Made by a program: the position numbers and the translations under genes. A stretch of DNA of 55,968 bases from contig NZ_QNSE01000018.1 of NCBI RefSeq assembly GCF_003315485.1, forward strand, positions 9,388 to 65,355, in the 5' to 3' direction. Under the pieces are notes generated by a model. The model saw only the letters and a list, made by a program, of their open reading frames with translations. It was not told the origin of the DNA and made no database searches. Source of the DNA: Marinomonas rhizomae. GTDB taxonomy: Bacteria; Pseudomonadota; Gammaproteobacteria; Pseudomonadales; Marinomonadaceae. Below are positions 51,790 to 55,968 of this stretch, in pieces. The first letter of the stretch is position 1, and every line of letters begins with the position of its first letter.

Positions 51790-52872
51790 ATGAACAAAAT
51801 AGAATCTCTGTCTGACCTATTTGATATGGTCGGTTGTGATGTGAGTTACTACGATTTAGGTCGCAACATCACCAAAATAACACCACAACAAGCAGTCCAA
51901 TTCGACCGCAAGCAACAAGCCTACCCTTTCCCATTTCGCCAACACGCCTGGTTAGCATGTTTATTAAATAAAGAAAACGAAGGCAAAAAAACCAAAAAAG
52001 AAGACATCATTGATCAAGGCGTAATTTGGTTTCTTAAATTACCACTAGACGAAGCTGGCTGCCTAAACCTTGGCACGCGCGATCATTTTATCAAAAGCAT
52101 TGTTGATAAAATACTGCATAAAGGCGAAGAAGCAGGGTTATCAGAAGCGCTTGAAGACAACCCTTATGCCTTCAAACCAGATCAAGAACGTATGGCAAGC
52201 TTGCATGCCGTGCTAGGCAAAGACTTGCGAAAAACACCATCACATTACTTTGATGATGTTGTTAAGTATCTATCGTCGGGTCTAACCGAACAAGACGACA
52301 GCTGGCAAACACTAGGACTGCAAGGCATTGCTGAACTGGCCGCCAGAGTTGACGAAGACAAGTACCAAGCACTCATACAAGAAGCCATTCAACACGCTGC
52401 TAAGCCAGTGGTTAGCGCCTTGTGTCACGCCCTTGAACACGAAACCCTGTCACGCGAATTACAAAATACACTTATCGAACAACTACAAACCGAGCAAGAC
52501 GCACTGATGCAGGCAAGTTACCTACGCGCCCTATCCAGAGCTGATTTAAACGACACACTATTATTGCCACTGTTTGGCTTACTTGGCAGCCTAACCGAAT
52601 GCAAGGACGACGACCTTCATCCTATCGCCGCCCTCGCCGCAAAATGCCCACACTGGCTAGGTCAAAACCCGCAGCTACTGCGTATCATCATGGAAAAATT
52701 GGCGCACCGAGAAGACGGTTATATCGCCTTCAAACAAATCGCCGCCGAACTTAGCCAACACCCAGAAACCAAACAACCGCTTTGGACATTACTACGCGGT
52801 GGACACATCAGCCCAAAACTGGCACAAGCCGTGAGTTACCTATTCACGCAAACACCAAAGTCAGTGCAGTGA
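51790..52872 (+). CDS. DUF3549 family protein
   Basis: 360 aa from ATG 51790 (MNKIESLSDLF, as DUF3549 proteins usually begin); an ATG at 51772 would add six residues, and neither has a clear ribosome site. The first part contains YYDLGRNITKI and FRQHAWLACLLN; the second half is a series of helical pairs like HEAT-type repeats. The function is unknown; the family is common in Oceanospirillales and Pseudomonas. It is divergent from the yqcC gene and followed by a terminator. Confidence 0.82.
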   Translation: MNKIESLSDLFDMVGCDVSYYDLGRNITKITPQQAVQFDRKQQAYPFPFRQHAWLACLLNKENEGKKTKKEDIIDQGVIWFLKLPLDEAGCLNLGTRDHFIKSIVDKILHKGEEAGLSEALEDNPYAFKPDQERMASLHAVLGKDLRKTPSHYFDDVVKYLSSGLTEQDDSWQTLGLQGIAELAARVDEDKYQALIQEAIQHAAKPVVSALCHALEHETLSRELQNTLIEQLQTEQDALMQASYLRALSRADLNDTLLLPLFGLLGSLTECKDDDLHPIAALAAKCPHWLGQNPQLLRIIMEKLAHREDGYIAFKQIAAELSQHPETKQPLWTLLRGGHISPKLAQAVSYLFTQTPKSVQ

Positions 52873-52899
52873 TTAGGAAAGGTTAGAAATAGAAGGATT

Positions 52900-52947
52900 G
52901 GACTCTGGAGCGTTTGAACTTAAAAGCGCTACAGACTCCGTTTTTTT
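52900..52947 (+). terminator. Terminator after DUF3549
   Basis: GGACTCTG (52900-52907) pairs with CAGACTCC (52932-52939) with one mismatch. A GAGCG/CGCT inner pairing and a following G plus T-run (52941-52947) complete it. Confidence 0.75.
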
Positions 52948-52961
52948 GGAATGAAGATGGT

Positions 52962-53171
52962 TTATTGCCACTCCACCTTCAAGTCACGGTGTGACTGCGC
53001 ACAATCCCTTAAATACAAATTGATTAAGCTTTGATAAGGAATGCCCTTGTCATCCGCCAACGCCTTAAAATACTCAACAGTATCTTCATCAAGCCTTATC
53101 GTGACCTGCTTCTTAAGCTTTTTAGCGTAAGGGTTTTTGACTGAGTTTGAAAAATCATAATGATCACGCAT
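52962..53171 (-). CDS. brnA: BrnA-type antitoxin
   Basis: 69 aa from ATG 53171 (an ATG at 53186 adds five residues). The ribbon-helix-helix core is KKQVTIRLDEDTVEYFKALADDKGIPYQSLINLYLRDC. It binds and neutralises BrnT and, as a dimer, represses the shared promoter. The start overlaps the end of brnT by 8 bases, the toxin-first order usual for brnTA. Confidence 0.9.
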   Translation of the reverse strand: MRDHYDFSNSVKNPYAKKLKKQVTIRLDEDTVEYFKALADDKGIPYQSLINLYLRDCAQSHRDLKVEWQ

Positions 53172-53457
53172 AGCGATAATCCTCATATACCTTACGTTCT
53201 TGTTTGCTTGCTTTACGTGCAGAAATGATACGAATGCTTTCTGCTTCTCTTATGCAATGACAAACGACGAGTAAGTTAGATTCTATACTTGTGCCAAGTA
53301 GCAAAAAGCGATCTTCATCTTGCGAGTGATCAGGATCGCCAATTAATCGCGCATATTCATCTGTAAACACAGTCTTTGCTTCATCAAAAGAGACACCGTG
53401 CTTCTGTATGTTTGATACGCTTTTGTCGAAATTCCATTCGAATTTTAAGTCATCCAT
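53164..53457 (-). CDS. brnT: BrnT-type toxin (RNase)
   Basis: 97 aa. The BrnT pattern is complete: FEWNFDKSVSNIQKHGVSFDEAKTVF, then RFLLLGTSIESNLLVVCHC and RIISARKASKQERKVYEDY. BrnT is a RelE-fold ribonuclease that stops growth when the antitoxin is degraded. No frameshift is seen, so the module looks intact. It lies between housekeeping genes and the integron cassettes, as expected for a stabilising accessory module. Confidence 0.92.
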   Translation of the reverse strand: MDDLKFEWNFDKSVSNIQKHGVSFDEAKTVFTDEYARLIGDPDHSQDEDRFLLLGTSIESNLLVVCHCIREAESIRIISARKASKQERKVYEDYRYA

Positions 53458-53460
53458 GAC

Positions 53461-53481
53461 TTACATTGTAGTTACGTTGTA
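53461..53481 (-). promoter_or_regulatory. Direct repeats at the brnTA promoter
   Basis: TTACATTGTA (53461-53470) and TTACGTTGTA (53472-53481) are 11 bases apart, one helical turn, directly upstream of brnT. On the minus strand TATAAT lies just outside them. This is the expected kind of target for a ribbon-helix-helix antitoxin. No gene is seen in 53482-53638. Confidence 0.6.
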
Positions 53482-53638
53482 ATTATATGCAATAGATAGG
53501 GTTTATCAGAAATTGAAGCCCTAGGTGTACGACTAACTTTAATTTTGGAGGTAAATGAATTGGAGGCAGATAAAGAGTAAGGGAGGTTCACCTGACCGCA
53601 TATCTCAAAGTTCTGATATTAGCTCTTTATAAGCACAA

Positions 53639-53887
53639 CTAGGTCACTGAAAAAACAACTCGCTCATTATCTGCAACGTCTACCAAATCAAGAATAACCC
53701 CATTGTAATCAGGGTTTAACACGGCAGAAAGTAACACCTCTAGCTGATCGCCATTTTCATCGAACTTAGACATGAATTTTTTAGGTAGCAACGTCAGTAT
53801 AGATTTTACCAACGCAGTAGGAACGGACATTGAATCTATTAGCTCCCCACTGTCGTGAGAAAATGTCTCAATTTTGAACATACGCAT
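53639..53887 (-). CDS. Small protein of unknown family
   Basis: 82 aa, AAGGAG 7 bases before the ATG. It contains FKIETFSHDSGELIDSMSVPTALVKSILTLLPKKFM, then an acidic C-terminal half (DYNGVILDLVDVADNERVVFSV). No known domain or signal peptide. It lies 72 bases downstream of the decayed antitoxin, on the same strand. Confidence 0.55.
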   Translation of the reverse strand: MRMFKIETFSHDSGELIDSMSVPTALVKSILTLLPKKFMSKFDENGDQLEVLLSAVLNPDYNGVILDLVDVADNERVVFSVT

Positions 53888-53959
53888 TCAACACTCCTTG
53901 TCAAAAAAGCACAATAAATTTAGATACTCAAAGGCGAATAGCTTTTCAGCCAGCCATAC

Positions 53960-54262
53960 TCAACTTCTTACAAAACTAAAATCAGCAGGATAAGAATGAA
54001 GGCCATCAAAATCCCCTTTACTCATTTTCTCTTTGGCTTGCGACATATCCATTGTTCGACCTTCACGGATGGCCTGCTCGCCTTTCGCGGTACCTTCCAA
54101 AATCTTCATCCGTTACACCATCAACTCGTAATCAGCAACATCAAGCAAATAGGCTGATGGCTGAACATGCTCAGTTATGAGAATAGGCTCTTTTGACTCA
54201 CGCAAATCAGCAAGCAGCTTTGTTGCCTGCCTCTTTAACGTAGTAACGACTTCGGTTCTCAT
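53960..54262 (-). pseudogene. Nonsense-mutated Phd/YefM-family antitoxin
   Basis: From ATG 54262 the first 49 codons read MRTEVVTTLKRQATKLLADL and LITEHVQPSAYLLDVADYELMV, a Phd/YefM antitoxin. Codon 50 is TAA (54113-54115), a single change from CAA. The frame then continues as RMKILEGTAKGEQAIREGRT to codon 100, ending in unrelated sequence before TGA. No toxin gene follows. The antitoxin is thus broken and orphaned. Confidence 0.85.
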
Positions 54263-54518
54263 AGCGACACCTCAGATTAAAATGTATCACTACAGTATCA
54301 CTCCAATTTGGAAAGAACTAATGCTGCCATCACCAGCTAATTATTCCTCTAGTCTCAATAATTGGCGAACATTCGCCCAACCAACCATGTAGATCTGATG
54401 AGACGAGGAACGAGGCGTGATCTGACGGAACTAGCCTCGGTAAGCATTTGCGATGTGATATTTAAAAGCGAGCGCCTTGATAAGACAGACTTCTAAAAAG
54501 TAATGTTTATGACCGTAA

Positions 54519-54647
54519 GGCTAGCGCCCAATTAAGGTGTGAGGCACGCAATACCGATGCCTCCGCACACCACCTTAACCACTAAAACTAACGCATAGTA
54601 AAAATGCCACGCGTGCCGAATCACCCTTAAATTGTTTGTTATACGAG
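54519..54647 (-). other. VCR-like attC site of the 285-aa cassette
   Basis: On the minus strand it begins CTCGTATAACAAAC, contains CACGCGTGGCATTTTT, TTTTAGTG and GTGTGCGG, and ends near CACCTTAATTGGGCGCTAG. This resembles the Vibrio cholerae repeat type of attC. The left end CTCGTATAAC is the reverse complement of the first bases of its own cassette (GTTATACGAG). The right core reads GCTAGCC instead of GTTRRRY, so the outer junction may be inactive. It overlaps the gene's stop codon. No gene was found in 54263-54518. Confidence 0.75.
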
Positions 54648-55496
54648 CTCTTTCTGGATGCTTGAAAGATATGCAAAGTGTTTATACTCAACGGGTATGT
54701 TACGTCCAACGCCCAATTCGCGATAGCTAAATTTCAGTGCACATGCCCCTAGAGCTGCCACATTAAGCCCTTGCATGTATGGTTGATAATTTTCTGGCAA
54801 ATAACCACTACCTAACATCATTGCATTACTTACACCAAACCATGGGTCAGTAGCTATTGCCGTTAAGGAACGCTTAACTCTTTTAAAGCCAGTTTCTTTC
54901 ATAACGCGATTGAAATCATTTAAATCGCGATGAAGTTTATTAATTGCTTTGTTCTTTCGTTTAGGTATGTCTTGGCTTGCAACTACAGTATCTACAATTG
55001 AATCCATAGCATCACGTAACGCTAAAAGCTCTGGTAACCTTTTATTCTTAAAATCAATAACTTCTGGAAGAGGGACATCACCTGTTGGAATTTGGATAGC
55101 ATTATACAATTCAAATTCTAAACACCCCTGTGTTTTTGCATATTGCTGAGGAACAATTAATTGATCCGTTGGCTGGGCAATACTCCACTCTTCCTTTTCA
55201 ACTTTGTTGTTTTCTTCGTAAGCAGCCATTTGAGTTGCTAGTGGTAAAAATCCATTTTGATCACCTCGTAACTCACGAAATCGTACCGTTGTAGATTTAG
55301 CAATCCCTTCTTGAATGAGGAAGTCAACATCCTGGCCACCATCAATATGAATCATATTGTTTGTTGGATAATCTATCTTGTCCCAAAAAAGAAGGTAGTT
55401 TCTGAGATTTATCGGCTCGACGGAGCCATTCATTTGTAATCCATGCCCATTATTCAAAATTGAATAATTTGGAGTAATTATTATACCGCGTTCCAT
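54639..55496 (-). CDS. 285-aa integron cassette protein of unknown function
   Basis: AGGAGG lies 4 bases before ATG 55496 and only a few bases after the cassette start, the usual compact layout. The protein begins ERGIIITPNYSILNNG and has an NYLLFWDKIDYPTNNMIHI block, then a Lys/Arg-rich helical region (PKRKNKAINKLHRDLNDFNRVMKETGFKRVKRSL) and a hydrophobic glycine-rich stretch (AMMLGSGYLPENY, GLNVAALGACALKFSY) near the C-terminus. I recognise no domain. Flanking attC sites show it is a mobile cassette gene; a role in defence or adaptation is only a guess. Confidence 0.85.
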   Translation of the reverse strand: MERGIIITPNYSILNNGHGLQMNGSVEPINLRNYLLFWDKIDYPTNNMIHIDGGQDVDFLIQEGIAKSTTVRFRELRGDQNGFLPLATQMAAYEENNKVEKEEWSIAQPTDQLIVPQQYAKTQGCLEFELYNAIQIPTGDVPLPEVIDFKNKRLPELLALRDAMDSIVDTVVASQDIPKRKNKAINKLHRDLNDFNRVMKETGFKRVKRSLTAIATDPWFGVSNAMMLGSGYLPENYQPYMQGLNVAALGACALKFSYRELGVGRNIPVEYKHFAYLSSIQKELV

Positions 55497-55507
55497 TTCG
55501 CCTCCTG

Positions 55508-55587
55508 CTCGTATAACGCTTCAAACAGCGGCGCGCGTTAGCGCGTCCGGCCAAGAAGTGGCGTTTCTGCTTTGATTTGTTAAAAGT
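55508..55587 (-). other. attC site of the KTSC-gene cassette
   Basis: 80 bases on the minus strand, from ACTTTTAAC to GCGTTATACGAG. CAAAGCAG faces CTGTTTG with one extrahelical G, a classic attC feature. The inner part folds as GGACGCGC over GCGCGCC. Its left end ACTTTTAAC is the reverse complement of GTTAAAAGT at the start of the KTSC cassette. The G-TT core (G-TTATAC) begins the next cassette. Confidence 0.85.
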
Positions 55588-55596
55588 TTAATTATG

Positions 55597-55803
55597 CTAG
55601 CAATCATATTTGTCTTTGATATAAGCATGATAATACCGGCCAACTGAACTTGCATTTATGAATTCTTGAAATACATACTCAGGCACACGACAGTAAGTGT
55701 AATACGGGTCACTATCTTCGAAATCGATGTACATTCGACTTGTGGATGCGTCATAGCCAATCTTTCTTATGGCTGATGACCTTACATTTACCCAATTGAT
55801 CAT
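55597..55803 (-). CDS. KTSC-domain protein in an integron cassette
   Basis: 68 aa from ATG 55803 with AAGGAG 5 bases upstream (a GTG at 55809 lies inside the ribosome site). The KTSC pattern is clear: NVRSSAIRKIGYDASTSRMYIDF, YYTYCRVPEYVFQEFINASSVGRYYHAYI. KTSC is found alone or joined to nuclease or ligase domains; the function of the stand-alone form is not known. The gene starts about 20 bases inside its cassette. Confidence 0.85.
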   Translation of the reverse strand: MINWVNVRSSAIRKIGYDASTSRMYIDFEDSDPYYTYCRVPEYVFQEFINASSVGRYYHAYIKDKYDC

Positions 55804-55818
55804 GTTCACTCCTTTTGA

Positions 55819-55860
55819 CTTTTAACGAGGCTGTAGAATTTCTACTTCTCAGCCTACTTA
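55819..55860 (-). other. Cassette junction with attC-like hairpin
   Basis: AGGCTG (55828-55833) faces CAGCCT (55850-55855), and inside it GTAGAA (55833-55838) faces TTCTAC (55840-55845). It ends on the minus strand at CCTC-GTTAAAAGTC, the start of the KTSC cassette. It may be a short attC or part of attI. The remaining bases 55861-55968 show nothing I can identify; the integrase gene is not in the window. Confidence 0.5.
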
Positions 55861-55968
55861 ATTAATATAAATTCACAATATTTCACATACACCCAAGATT
55901 CAACAGGTGATTCTATTTTTAATCATAGACTGATGATATAGAGCCATAAATGAAGCGTGATCACGGCG

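Noticed and set aside
11915..54475. Shared 15-mer TTTAAAAGCGAGCGC at 11915-11929 and 54461-54475
   Set aside because: The match does not extend and there is no common context; probably chance.
1..55968. tRNA, rRNA, CRISPR arrays and complete insertion sequences
   Set aside because: Reading the intergenic regions gave no cloverleaf with conserved tRNA bases, no rRNA, no regularly spaced repeats with spacers, and no transposase gene.

Overview
The window looks like chromosomal DNA of a marine gammaproteobacterium of the Oceanospirillales type, most likely Marinomonas or a close relative. That placement is inference from gene content (LapA-type adhesin, TctABC uptake, glucosylglycerate synthesis, AGE-family mannose isomerase, RLAN/RimK ligase next to a GNAT-C39 protein, chromosomal integron cassettes) and from moderate GC. 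I see no rRNA, tRNA, complete insertion sequence, prophage or CRISPR array.

Layout. 1-2549: N-terminal part of a giant LapA-like adhesin on the minus strand, cut by the left edge, with a retention module, a LapG-type cleavage site and two apparently identical 336-bp repeats. 2.9-5.5 kb: SulP anion transporter and tandem universal stress protein. 5.6-8.3 kb: arsenic operon arsR, GAPDH, arsJ. 8.3-15.0 kb: NfeD/SPFH membrane pair, AraC regulator, threonine aldolase, and a divergent GNAT-C39 peptidase / RLAN-ATP-grasp pair. 15.1-15.9 kb: a short graveyard with a broken RelE/ParE toxin and a glyoxalase-like fragment. 15.9-18.7 kb: cupredoxin, DUF3034 and lipoprotein truncated globin genes with a divergent AraC regulator. 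18.7-25.1 kb: a complete tripartite tricarboxylate transporter (tctCBA) with its TctD/TctE two-component system and an extra periplasmic binding protein in the kinase operon.

25.3-31.7 kb: two EamA exporters, a class V aminotransferase, DUF3010, small unknown genes, and a TetR/AhpD-like divergent pair with a clear operator. 31.9-36.0 kb: HAD phosphatase, glucosyl-3-phosphoglycerate synthase and GH13_18 phosphorylase, which together would make and recycle the compatible solute glucosylglycerate. 36.0-41.5 kb: SMR and ABC exporters, Bcr/CflA MFS pump, HopJ-like protein, HAD phosphatase and an unlisted 54-aa membrane protein. 41.5-46.7 kb: TyrR-like regulator, ROK regulator, AGE sugar isomerase, LysR regulator. 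46.8-52.9 kb: housekeeping and signalling genes (beta-carbonic anhydrase, RlmA, GGDEF-EAL protein, DUF1853, YqcC, DUF3549).

52.9-55.97 kb: accessory end with a BrnT/BrnA toxin-antitoxin pair, a nonsense-mutated Phd/YefM antitoxin, and integron gene cassettes on the minus strand. Two attC sites flank a 285-aa protein of unknown function, and a KTSC-domain gene lies in the next cassette. The cassette boundaries can be checked internally, because each attC left end is the reverse complement of the first bases of its own cassette.

The strongest leads for undescribed biology are the integron cassettes, the GNAT-C39/RLAN ligase pair, the cupredoxin-DUF3034-globin operon, the TctDE-associated binding protein, and a hairpin-forming dispersed element found directly upstream of both the stress-protein and glucosylglycerate synthase genes.
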